A stretch of 64,000 bases of DNA from Craterostigma plantagineum (taxonomy: Eukaryota > Streptophyta > Magnoliopsida > Lamiales > Linderniaceae), in contig JAPQWV010000410.1 of the NCBI GenBank assembly GCA_027422505.1, forward strand, positions 186,001 to 250,000. The letters run 5' to 3'. Under the pieces are notes generated by a model. It saw nothing but the letters and a program-made list of their open reading frames with translations, was not told where the DNA came from and made no database searches. The position numbers were made by a program, and so were the translations under genes. Below are positions 34,851 through 45,372 of this stretch, in pieces (position 1 is the first letter of the stretch; each line of letters opens with the position of its first letter).

Positions 34851-37349
34851 AAAGGAACCAACCTTCCGTGGAGCTCACTGCTTCATCATAAGTCTGTGGT
34901 TCCTTTTCGAGCAAATATGTTACGAAATCATCACCAAATGATTTCTCTATTCTCGCTCGTTTGCTCCGCGTCGGTTCAACGTCTAGAATCGGACTAGGAT
35001 CTTCAGTTTCGTCATTAGTTCGTTTAGACGAACTCGGTCCATCGTTGGACTTATACGGAAATATATTTTCAAAGAAACATGCATTCCTCGATTCCATTAT
35101 AGAGTTCTTGTTTATATTTGATATTTTCGAATCATATACAAGAAATCGATATGCCATACTATTATGTGCATATCCAATAAAAACACAGTCCACCGTTTTG
35201 GGACCAATTTTTATTACCTTAGGCGTAGGTACGGCCACCTTCTCCAGGCACCCCCACATTCGCAAATGTTGATAGGATGGCGTCTTTCCTTTCCATAACT
35301 CATAAGGAGTTTTATTTTCTTTCTTTCGGGGTATCCTATTCAAAAGGTAATTACTCGACAAGATTGCTTCCCCCCCCCCCCCACATGTTGGGTGGCAAGC
35401 CTGAACTTAATAACATCGCATTCATCATTTCTTTCAATGTGCGATTTTTTTCGTTCAGCGACCCATTCGATTGAGGTGAATATGGAGCGGTCACTTCATG
35501 AATAATACCATGCTCCGCACAAAGTTACCGATTGGCGCTTCATATTCGCCACCTCGATCACATCTAAATCGTTTTATTTTCATACCGAGTTGATTTTCAA
35601 CTTCGGTTTTATATAGAATAAATTTTTCTAACGCTTCGTCTTTGCCCTTTAGCAAATACACATAGCAATATTTCGTGCTATCATCAATAAACGTTATAAA
35701 ATACGTATTTCCACCCCGTGATTGAACGTATTTCAAATCACACACATCGCTATGAATTAATTCAAGCGGTTCAGTAATTCGTATTACCGTCGGGAATGAC
35801 GATCTCGTCAATTTTGCTTCAACGCAAACTTCACATTTATGTTTCGAATCAATATCGAATTTAGGAATATGGTTCATGTTAATTAAACGACGTATCGAAT
35901 CAAAATTAACTTGACCAAGTCTTCCATGCCATAAATTGGAAGATTCAAGCAGGTAAACAGAAGAATTATTTTTGTTCATCTGATTGACCTCAGTCATTAC
36001 ATTCAACTTGAATAAACCGCCTGTAGCACAGCCCTTTCCTACAAACCCTCCCGACTTTGACAATATCAATTTGCCGGATTCAATAACAATACGAAAACCG
36101 TGCTTGTTCAACAAGAATCCCGATATAAGGTTCTTGCGTATTTCAGGTACATACAACACGTCTTTCAGCGTTAGTATTTTTTCGGACGTTATCTTGAGCA
36201 GCACGCTGCCTTTTCCTTCGACGGTCGCAGTCACCGAATTGCCCATATAAATATTTTCTCCATCAGTTGACTCGAAAGCCGTGAAAAGACTTCGATTGGT
36301 GCACACATGTCTCATCGCACCGGTATTGATCCACCACTCTTTTGGATTGGATCCGATCATATTTACTTCCGAGACCACCGCGACAAGGCTTAAGTCCTCA
36401 ACGTCTTTGGTGATGTCTTTCACCATATTGGCCTCGTGGCGCTTCTTTGGAAGTCGACAGTCCGACGACTTGTGGCCTAGTTTGCCACAATTGAAGCACT
36501 TTTCCTTGAACTTATAGTTCGGCTTACTCCGATCGCCCCAAGTTTTGCTTTAGGTTTAACCGCGTCTTTGCCCTTTTTAAGCCATACTCCACCACGTTTA
36601 CTTTCGGTTCAGATGAGCTCGAGACTCTCTTTTTCGACCTTTTGTTGTCTTCTTCAATTCGAAGTCTGACAATCAAATCCTCCAAAGACAACTCCTTCAG
36701 CTTATGCTTTGAGATAGTTTTTTAAGTCTTTCCAGCCCGGCGGCAGCTTTTCAATGCTAGCCGCAACTTGGAAAGATTCACTTAGAACCATTCGTTCTGC
36801 ATGGATCTCGTGCAAGATCAATTGGATCTCCTGCACCTGACTGATCACAGTCTTGGAATCGACCATCTTATAATCAAGAAACTGTCCGACAACAAATTTC
36901 TTTGTGCCGGCATCCTCAGTTTTATATTTTTGGTCCAACGATTCCCACAATTCCTTTGTAGTAGCGACCGCACCATACACGTTGTACAGAGTATCGCTTA
37001 GGGCATTCAGAATATAATTACGACAGAGGAAATCAGAGTGTTTCCATGCGTCAACAGCGTTCACGACCTCAGCGTTCGTCTCGCCATCGTTTACCTTAGG
37101 CTGGACCTCTTTCAAGTATGTGGCCAGCTTCAGCGTGGCGAGGTAGAAGAGCATCTTCTGTTGCCATCTTTTGAATGTTGAGGCTGTCCCCGTAAATTTC
37201 TCCGGCTTCTCCAGGTGGTTGACCAGTACGTTCGGCTTCGTAACCGCAGGTATGGCAGTGGGGATAACAACGGTAGTAGGGAAAACGGCAGTGTTTTCTT
37301 CGTTCCTCATAGATCCTTGGTTGTTGGCGGAGTCCACGTTGTCTGACAT
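34850..37349 (-). mobile_element. Copia internal region: gag, zinc knuckle, protease, integrase
   Basis: Reading right to left: gag ORF 37349-36702 (NHLEKPEKFTGTASTFKRWQ, KELWESLDQKYK), a frameshift at about 36717, a CCHC region (LGHKSSDCR-like text near 36440-36490), protease/GAG-pre-integrase (WWINTGAMRHVCTNRSLF, where the usual catalytic DSG is INTG), integrase (HSDVCDLKYVQSRGG, TYFITFIDDSTKYCYVY, FRCDRGGEY), then integrase C-terminal ORF 35361-34846 (NYLLNRIPRKK, VFIGYAH). It breaks off where the reverse transcriptase should start (TYDEAVSSTEG). No RT or RNase H follows. The catalytic protease change and frameshifts show it is dead. Confidence 0.88.
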
Positions 37350-37371
37350 ACTCGCGATTCTGTTTTAAGAT

Positions 37372-38207
37372 TGTTAAACAAAGTTGCACTACTGCTGGTT
37401 TGACCACATGATTGCACTATTGTTGGTTTGACCACAGGATTGCACTACTGTTGGTTTGACCACAGGATTGCACTACCGAAGTGAACTGCACCACTGAGGA
37501 GAATTCAACTACCGAAGTGAACTGCACTACCGATCAGAATTGCACTACTGAAGAAAACTGCACGACCGACCAGAATTGCACTACTGAAGAAAACTGCACG
37601 ACAGACCAGAATTGCACTACCGACCAGAACTGCACGACCGACCAGAAATATCTGTATTAATTTTTCGAGGCTTGTGTTCAACACAATTTCCTTAAAACAG
37701 ATTCGCTCTCGCTACGTAAGTGCAAGAGATTTTCGTGAGCGTCTATTTCTCAGGATACAACGAAAACGTGATTATAGCCTGCACTGGAACCTTAATCACA
37801 CGGCGAACACTGAACATTAGAAGTGATGATGAACAACTGTGCATGGGTTATGTGAACTGTGAAATAAGTTATATTAAAAAATTCTTTTCCCTCGTCTCTT
37901 CTCTCTCTCTTGTTGCTGGGAAGAACCTTATTAAATAAGAAATTTTACCCACATGGCTCCCGACCAGTTACTATTCAAGCAACTATTCATCCTTATATTT
38001 AATTAAAATAATTACAAAATGAGTGACGATGGAAAAGAGAGCAGTTGAACTACTTTGTTCTTTTCCATCCACCATATGGAATCATTCTAGAAGGATTTTG
38101 TCGGTAGGCCCAATTACTACAAAGCCCTCATTAATTTAACTCCAAAAAATTCACATTCACAAGCCCACTTAATTAAAGTCCAAACTTCAATTAATTTAAA
38201 CCCAACA
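37372..38207 (-). repeat. LTR (5' LTR of the Copia element above)
   Basis: On the minus strand it begins TGTTGGGTTTAAATTAATTG at 38207 and ends TTTAACA at 37372, about 836 bp, directly upstream of the gag start. It sits next to GAGAC (minus strand of 38212-38208), the left half of a 5 bp target duplication. It holds an expanded minisatellite. Confidence 0.85.
37383..37650. repeat. 18 bp minisatellite inside the LTR
   Basis: Tandem units like GACCAGAATTGCACTACT with about 18 bp period, roughly 13-15 units. The inverted LTR copy at 33671-33814 has only about eight, so the array changed length between the two LTRs. Confidence 0.8.
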
Positions 38208-38549
38208 GTCTCTAGATTCAGAAGTCCGTTTGAAGAGAGTTCTTCCAAAAGCTGCTTTGCATCGAGGCTTTTTAGTGCCAAATAGTGCACTAAGTTTCTT
38301 GAACTTTCAGAGTAATTTCTGCCAAATAATATTTCAAGAAACTTATTCAGATTATCAGAGAAGGGCAAGTGAACAAATCAACTTATTACACCCAGTAGCT
38401 TTATCGAACACTCAAGCTATATTTGGTCGAAAAAACTCAGAAAATACTTGTAAAAGATACCTACATACCTGTGAACCATTTTAAGCCTAGGGGCATTCCA
38501 CTGTTCCATTGCTAGAACATGCAACTGAACAACCTTCAACTTACCAAAA
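38208..38549 (-). pseudogene. Pyruvate-kinase-like pseudogene, N-side part
   Basis: Two exons on the minus strand: one ending about 38470 with KVVQLHVLAMEQWNAPRLKM then VHR and a GT donor, and one from about 38325 to 38208 with NYSESSRNLVHYLALKSLDA and KQLLEELSSNGLLNLET. Both match the N-terminal region of the At3g49160-like pyruvate kinase family. The second exon is cut by the LTR at GAGAC; its continuation (VNPHVLSSLS) is found on the opposite strand after the inverted LTR at 33846. Confidence 0.75.
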
Positions 38550-39142
38550 AGATGATCTTGATGCCTCTGCTCGGAAGGAGTTGATGTAAGATCTGTATCA
38601 CATGGCTCGGACTAAACTGTTTCCTTTTGCACCACATCAGACTGATTGAAATCTCAGAACTGATCGACGGAATCACCGGTGGAATGAAGAGAATCTCGCT
38701 TGTTATCCTGGGGTCCGTGAGGCACACCATATGCAATGGTTCTTCAAGAGCGCTTTGCTCCAGAATTTTGGAAAAGAACAGTGCTGCTTCTCGGGATAGG
38801 AACTTTGATGCCCACCATGCATTGGGTAAAAGCAGATTTCCCATACAAGTTGAGGCAATTGATATATGAGAAAATGGCCTAAAATAGGACATTAACAAAT
38901 TAGCTTGATCAGACTTCAAAAAATAAAGACGTCACATCTTCATATATGAAAAAAGAAAAGAAGCACAGATTCACCTGATTCAGTAGTATTGTCTGTTGCC
39001 CAATCGAGCAAACTGCACTTGCACCTACTATAATTCGTCAGCTTATTTCCTGCAAAATTACATTTAGAGACTTAATTTATCATCAATTTACAGAGAACAC
39101 TTAGTTGATTAGAACAAGTCCACAAAGGATGCTGCATTCGTC
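38550..39142. other. Unassigned region with exon-like pieces
   Basis: On the plus strand coding-like text appears in shifting frames (DDLDASARKELM near 38551; FAPEFWKRTVLLLGIGTLMP then TMHWVKADFPYK near 38750-38850), suggesting another decayed gene. On the minus strand 39052-38975 looks like an exon bounded by TTGCAG and GTGAAT (NKLTNYSRCKCSLLDWATDN). I do not recognise either. Confidence 0.3.
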
Positions 39143-39267
39143 ACCTCATCTAGGCTTGTCAATGGGCGGGGATTCCCCGTCCCCGTGGGGATCCGCCCCG
39201 AATAGGGCGGGGAATCCCCGCTATTCCACCCCCGCGGGGCGGGGACGGGGGAACATTTTTCCCCGCG

Positions 39268-39700
39268 GTTTTCCACGGTGTTGGAATCGCAATACGCCCT
39301 TCCACGGTGAAATTTTTAAAAAGACTTTGTCTCCTTCATTGAATTCTAACTCCCGCCTCCTATTATCTGCATAACTCTTTTGTCGATCTTGAGCTACTTT
39401 GAGCCTATCGCGAATGAGTTTCACTTTTTCAGTTGCATCTTCAATAAGCTCCACTTGTTCAATCTTTCGATCGCCTACTTCATCCCAAAAGAGAGGTGTT
39501 CGGCACTTACGGCCATAGAGAGCTTCGTATGGGCTCATACCAATGCTGGAATGAAAACTGTTATTATACGCAAACTCCATTAGCGTCACATATTTATCCC
39601 AGCCGCCGCTCATATTCAAAACCACTGCACGTAACATATCTTCGAGTGTTTGAATCGTCCTCTCTGATTGCCCATCTGTCTGAGGATGATATGCTGTACT
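39268..39700. repeat. Terminal direct repeat A of the Gypsy insertion
   Basis: 433 bp, from GTTTTCCACGGTG to GCTGTACT, identical by eye to 41687-42118 except one extra T (GACTTTGTC here, GACTTGTC there). Its left limit is the junction with the hAT MITE. Confidence 0.92.
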
Positions 39701-41686
39701 GAATAACAACCTTGTACCTAATGCTTTCTGGAGACTTGGCCAAAAGCGGGAAGTAAATCGAGGGTCTCGATCAGATATAATGGATACTGGCACACCATGT
39801 AATCTTACAACCTCATCAACATACAACTTAGCCAATTTTTCTAAGCTATATTTCGTATGTACCGGAAGAAAATGAGCCGACTTCGTTAGACGATCGATGA
39901 TGACCCATATGGAATCATGACCTTTTGAGTTCGGGGCAGCCCGGTTACGAAATCCATGGTAATATTCTCCCATTTCCACTCGGGAATCGGAAGAGGTTGG
40001 AGAGTGCCTGCCGGCTTCTGATGCTCCGCTTTGATTTGTTGACATGATAGGCATTTGGAGACGAAGTTTGCAATGTCTCGCTTCATACCGGGCCACCAGT
40101 AATGTTCTCGAAGAGTTCGATACATTTTTGTGCTACCAGGGTGCATAGCGTAGGCGGAGGAATGAGCTTCCTCGAGGATGGATTTACGAAGATCAACGTC
40201 TGATGGTATACAGACACGATCTCGAAAAGTCAAAAGTCCGTCATCCCGAATTCTAAATTCGTTCGCATCTCCTTGTCTTTGTTTGGCAATGAGTTGTAAA
40301 TGATCATCTTGTGATTGCTTTTCTCGAATATGCTCGAACAAAGTCGGTCTTACCTCAAATTTAGCAAGCAATGAACCTTCACTTGCCTCCCCATGATGAA
40401 ACGATATATGAAGACCTCTCAGTTGTTCTAAAAGAGGAAGATAATTCGATCGAATCGAATTAAGCGGGGTGAAAGATTTTCTGCTAAGTGCATCAGCTAC
40501 AACGTTGGCCTTACCTGGATGATAATCAATAATTAGATCGTAGTCGCTAATTAACTCCATCCATCGTCGTTGTCGAAGGTTCAGATCCTTTTGAGTAGTG
40601 ATATATTTCAGGCTTTTGTGGTCCGTAAAGATTCGGCAGGTCGCACCGTAAAGATAATGCCTCCAGATCTTTAACGCGAAAACAATAGCGGCTAATTCGA
40701 GATCATGTGTCGGATAGTTTTCTTCATTCTTCTTTAATTGCCTCGACGCGTAGGCAATTACTTTTTCCTCTTGCATGAGTACGCATCCTAAACCCTGTCT
40801 TGACGCATCACTATAGATGGTGAATTCCCTAATCTCTGGATTAGGCAAGGTAAGAATAGGGGCTGAAGTAAGTCGCCTTTTCAACTCCTGGAATGCTTTC
40901 TCGCAATCGTCATTCCATTCGAACTTTGCCCCCTTTCGAGTTAGCTTAGTCAAAGATGAAGCTATCAAGGAGAAGTCTTTAACGAACCTTCGGTAATACC
41001 CGGCTAATCCCAAAAAACTTCGTATCTCTGTCACATTCTTCGGGCGATCCCAATCTAGTATGGCTTCAATCTTTGCCGGGTCTACAAATATTCCTTCCTT
41101 GGATATGCGATGCCCCAAAAAGCTAATCTCATGAAGCCAGAATTCACATTTCGAAAGCTTGGCGTAGAGTCGATTTTCACGAAGAGTCTCCAATACAGTC
41201 CTAAGATGACAGGCATGCTCTTCGTCTGATTTGGAATATATAAGTATGTCATCGATAAAGACGATAACAAACTTATCCAAATATGGCCGAAAGACTCGAT
41301 TCATGAGGTTTCGTCCTCGAAACATAGACATACCTACGAATAAAAAAGGTAGGGATATTGATGACGCATGACGGACTGTGGTTCCCACGTTTCTTCTTGG
41401 ATTTTGTCGCTTCGCCAAAGAACTTTCACCATTGGAATGGACTTGCTACGTAGTTTCTTTTCTTGTCGATCCAAGATTCTAACCGGTTGTACTTCGTAGG
41501 TAAGGTTGTCCTTTAGCTCAACCGGAGGAGACTCGAGTACATGAGAAGGATCTGGTTCATATTTCCGAAGCATAGACACGTGAAAGACATCGTGGATTTG
41601 GGATAACTCTGATGGTAGCTCCAGCCTATACGCGACACGGCCAATCCTTTCTGTGATGGTAAACGGACCGATATATCTCGGGCTGA

Positions 41687-42118
41687 GTTTTCCACGGTGT
41701 TGGAATCGCAATACGCCCTTCCACGGTGAAATTTTTAAAAAGACTTGTCTCCTTCATTGAATTCTAACTCCCGCCTCCTATTATCTGCATAACTCTTTTG
41801 TCGATCTTGAGCTACTTTGAGCCTATCGCGAATGAGTTTCACTTTTTCAGTTGCATCTTCAATAAGCTCCACTTGTTCAATCTTTCGATCGCCTACTTCA
41901 TCCCAAAAGAGAGGTGTTCGGCACTTACGGCCATAGAGAGCTTCGTATGGGCTCATACCAATGCTGGAATGAAAACTGTTATTATACGCAAACTCCATTA
42001 GCGTCACATATTTATCCCAGCCGCCGCTCATATTCAAAACCACTGCACGTAACATATCTTCGAGTGTTTGAATCGTCCTCTCTGATTGCCCATCTGTCTG
42101 AGGATGATATGCTGTACT
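41687..42118. repeat. Terminal direct repeat A' of the Gypsy insertion
   Basis: 432 bp copy of 39268-39700 in the same orientation. Its right limit, GCTGTACT, is the other junction with the hAT MITE. The single-base indel shifts the integrase frame in this copy. Confidence 0.92.
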
Positions 42119-42478
42119 ATATCCCCGCCCCGTTCCCCGCCCCGTCCCCGATAATAAAAATAATATATATTATATTCAATTAATATTATTACAAGATAAA
42201 CAATATAAAAATATACTTTGAAAATATTAAAATATTATTAAAATATAGCTTAAATAATATAAATAATATTAAAATATTTTAAATAATATAAATAATATTA
42301 AAATATAGTTTATATAATATTAAAATAAAATAAATTGAATTTTTTTCTAAAATAGTGACGGGGCGGGAATCCCCGCGGGGATGGGGACGGGGACATTGTC
42401 CCCGTTTGCCTCGCGGGGACGGGGACGGGGATTGGATCCCCGCCCCGAACCCGCCCCGTTGACAACCCTGACCTCATC

Positions 42479-44384
42479 ACCGCAATATCTATGCGCCAAC
42501 TAACACAAAAAACAAACATACAGCTTTAAAGCTACAATGTATCCGAAAAAATTGACAGCTCAAATTGATTTCGTTTCAAGTGATAGCAGCTAAAAATTTG
42601 TAAACACGTACACACAACACGATTCGCTAATCCACTTCAAATAAACTTCTCAAATTCTGAACGCCCGTAAACACCAAAAAACAAATAACTGAACGAAAAA
42701 TCAACACGGAACCGAATAATCCAGCAGACAAAGACACTGTCACACAACATACGATGATCCAAGCCGGAGCTTTAAATCCTTAATTCGTTGAGATGATTCT
42801 CTAGAGAATCTCGAAAAAGATTCGTGTCGTCTATCAATCAATTTAATATTCCGAATAATCTATCAATCAATTTAATATTCCGAATAATCTATTATTGAGA
42901 CGAGAAAATTAGAAGGGAGTGTGTTATGCGCGTGCCAGATTCAATTTAATGGTTCAGACATGGTTTTGAAGACCGTCCGGTCCGATCCCGGCCCGGTCTT
43001 CTTATTTAATTTAAAATTTATATTTTAAATATCTATATAACATATATATATATATATATATATATTAATATTTTAACTATTGACGTTCCCGCAAACCTAG
43101 GCAAGGGACGTGCACATGAAGAACTATGGCTGAGGTGACTTATTTATAAGCAACATTCCCACTTTCGCTGAACAATCGGTGTGGGACAAAACAGTACTAC
43201 ATAAATTAACAAGTTAAAATACTACATGAGCGTTGATGCGTTGATGGGCCGCTGGCCCGCTTTGTTCCCACGCATTAAATAATTAACTAATACTTTACTC
43301 TATTTAATAACTACTATCATATTTAGTACCTATAATACTTCTGTTACACAAAATATTCTCCCTAATTTATAACACCCAGTCACCCACGCCATTTACTATT
43401 ATTTAATCTTACCCCTTAATTTATAAAATTATATTTTTAAAAAAATTCATAAAACATGTATATTTTCGCTATTATTTGATTGATTCATATATAAAATATA
43501 TATTTATTACATTTAAGATATAGATTTTACTCCGTTTTGATTCCGATTTTATACCGGTTAAACCATTAAATCTTAAACCACTAGAATTTTCGATTCAGTT
43601 CGAAAACCCAATTTCAGAACCTTGGGTTCAGATACTACTCTCCGCCACAGTCAACAATGAACGAAAGCCATGTAAACGGTGCCGTTTACTGCCGTCACGT
43701 GAGCCCAACAAAACACTTTATATAAGCCCAATATCTGTCCAGTCATAACCTACGTGTCAAGTGTATGCTGCTTCCACACGGTGTCGTTTTAGTGACCGCT
43801 GACCGCTGAGAACGTTCGTCTTAACAACGAATAAAGCCATGTTCATCAAGCTCTTTCAATTCCACATCAAGCTTGAAATTCCCCTGAAGAAAGACTCATG
43901 CCGATTTCGATCAATACGAGCCGTCGGCTGACATCACCGGCGATCAGATGCGAGCTCTCGCGTCGATTCTTCGGAACGACGAATCGTCTATTATAGAATC
44001 AGCAACAGAATGAATCGCCAGTGGATAAAGAAGAAGACAAGCGTAAAAGTGGTTGAAGATAAGAGGCGGGAAGGAGAAGAAGACCCCGGAGACGAGCACG
44101 GACACGTGAAAAAGTAAACCCGCGAAATCGGCGGTCGACGTGGACCTGAGCCCACTCGGTTTGGCGATTGGGAGAAAAGCCGTCGTTGCATCGATTTTTG
44201 AGCATTATATAAAGAGCTGCCATTTTTCTTTTATCTACTTTCCCGATCTTTCGTTTTCATGTTTGCTGGTTAGAATAAATGAGAAGAATGATGCAAGTTT
44301 TCTTCTTCGAATGGGTAGATTGAGACATCATCCTAGGTACGCATCAACGTTTGAAATGGGGAATCTTCTTAATGGTCATGTATG
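42479..44384. other. Spacer with a hAT-like element and syntaxin upstream region
   Basis: A 31 bp tandem duplication (CTATCAATCAATTTAATATT...) lies near 42832-42890. From about 42958 (TGGTTTTGAAGACCG) to 43625 (ending AGAACCTTGGG) the ends and CCGGTC/ACCGG subterminal motifs resemble another small hAT-like element, at low confidence. The part from about 43650 on should hold former syntaxin promoter and 5' exons, but no syntaxin coding sequence was recognised before 44385. Confidence 0.4.
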
Positions 44385-44476
44385 TTGGAAGAGATACAAG
44401 AGAGGCACGACGCTGTAAGAGAAATCGAGAGAAAGCTTCTTGACTTGCATCAGGTAAACTCTTTAAATGACGCGGG

Positions 44477-44508
<32 letters not shown>

Positions 44509-45330
44509 AATGTATGTGTATATGTGAATATGAAATAATTGTTCTTGGTCAGATATATCTAGACATGGCTGTTCTAGTTGAAGCTCAAGGAGATATCTTG
44601 GACAACATCGAAAGCCAGGTAATATGCCCCCTTAGTAAATCATTTTCTTGTAATAACAATTTCGCGAAAATTATGAAAAATAAGGAGACGTGTCATATTT
44701 TTTTATTTTTTTTTTTTTTTGGCTGACCCCCTCGAGGGTAATGTTCACTAAATAAAAAGAGTGGTACAGTGTTAGCGGCATGCCGCAACCCAACTGGTAA
44801 CAAGCTACCAGCTAACAAGCGAAAGAAACAAGACAGTAGACGACTACCAAGCTATACGCCACACACGCCGCATGGCGCATGCCTGCAGCTGGTACTTTCC
44901 CGACAGCGTGGAAAGACGCAAGCAAAGAAGTATTTCGATCGCCTCAACAAGTTGCTCAGGTGCCTTCTGACGACCCTCCCGCCATCTCGTGTTACGCTCC
45001 ATCCATAAGTGGTAGACCAATGACGACAGCGTGGAAAGACGTGTCATATTTTTATTGTTCTTATGTTTGAATTGTGAATTGCAGGTAAAAAACGCAGTTG
45101 ATCACGTACATATGGGAACAGATGCTCTACAAACAGCAAAAACCCTGCCAAAGAATTCGAGAAAATGCATGTTGGTTGGCATCACATCTCTGCTCTTCAT
45201 TGCAATCATCATCGTTCTTTCAATACTCAAACCTTGGAAGAAAAAAGTAGTTCTTTTTCATCACTTCCCCAACAAGGGTGATACAAAATCAAGAACACTG
45301 ATGCTATGTGTTCCATTGAATCATTGTTAA
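44385..45330 (+). pseudogene. Qa-SNARE syntaxin (SYP1 group), 5'-truncated
   Basis: Three exons remain: 44385-44453 (LEEIQERHDAVREIERKLLD), 44553-44618 (IYLDMAVLVEAQGDILDNIE), and 45085-45330 (VKNAVDHVHMGTDALQTAKT, NSRKCM, then a C-terminal membrane anchor and KPWKKK). Together they cover the SNARE motif and tail anchor; plant SYP1 syntaxins drive fusion at the plasma membrane or cell plate. The N-terminal three-helix domain is absent, and the text just before 44385 (GGTCATGTATG) looks like a damaged form of the expected preceding codons. The C-terminus runs about 20 residues past the usual KPW end. A LINE and a poly-A run (44472-44503) sit in its introns. SYP13-like features are the AVDHV and KPW motifs; the exact member is uncertain. 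Confidence 0.8.
44704..45036 (-). mobile_element. 5'-truncated LINE in the syntaxin intron
   Basis: On the minus strand the insert starts CTTTCCACGCTGTCG and ends in a poly-A tail (poly-T at 44708-44721 on plus). It encodes the C-terminal end typical of plant L1-type LINE RT proteins (LVYHLWMERNTRW). It is flanked by the duplication AGACGTGTCATATTTTT at 44686-44702 and 45037-45053. This is standard 5'-truncated target-primed retroposition. Confidence 0.85.
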
Positions 45331-45372
45331 AAAATCATTCATTTAAATCCCTTTTTGCTCTGCGCAGTAATT

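Larger units (their letters stand above)
39268..42118 (-). mobile_element. Circularly permuted Gypsy (Ty3) pol fragment
   Basis: On the minus strand the order is: integrase C-half (MLRAVVLNMSGGWDKYV, 42055-41735), pol 3' end with chromodomain-like segment (41711-41334: [35 protein letters not shown]), then directly mid-reverse transcriptase ([25 protein letters not shown], from about 41310), RNase H ([16 protein letters not shown]), integrase zinc finger and core, and again the integrase C-half ending FQHRGK at 39268. The 5' part of pol, gag and LTRs are absent. The first and last ~432 bp are the same sequence. A few frame breaks are visible (for example near 39930). It is a Ty3 chromovirus-like element, dead. 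Confidence 0.9.
39151..42470. mobile_element. GC-rich hAT MITE interrupted by a Gypsy fragment
   Basis: Left end TAGGCTTGTCAATGGGCGGG, right end reverse complement CAGGGTTGTCAACGGGGCGG. It is flanked by the perfect 8 bp duplication ACCTCATC at 39143-39150 and 42471-42478. The MITE's own DNA is 39151-39267 and 42119-42470, rich in CCCCG blocks with an AT-rich core. The remaining 2.85 kb between is a Gypsy pol fragment that entered later. Confidence 0.9.
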
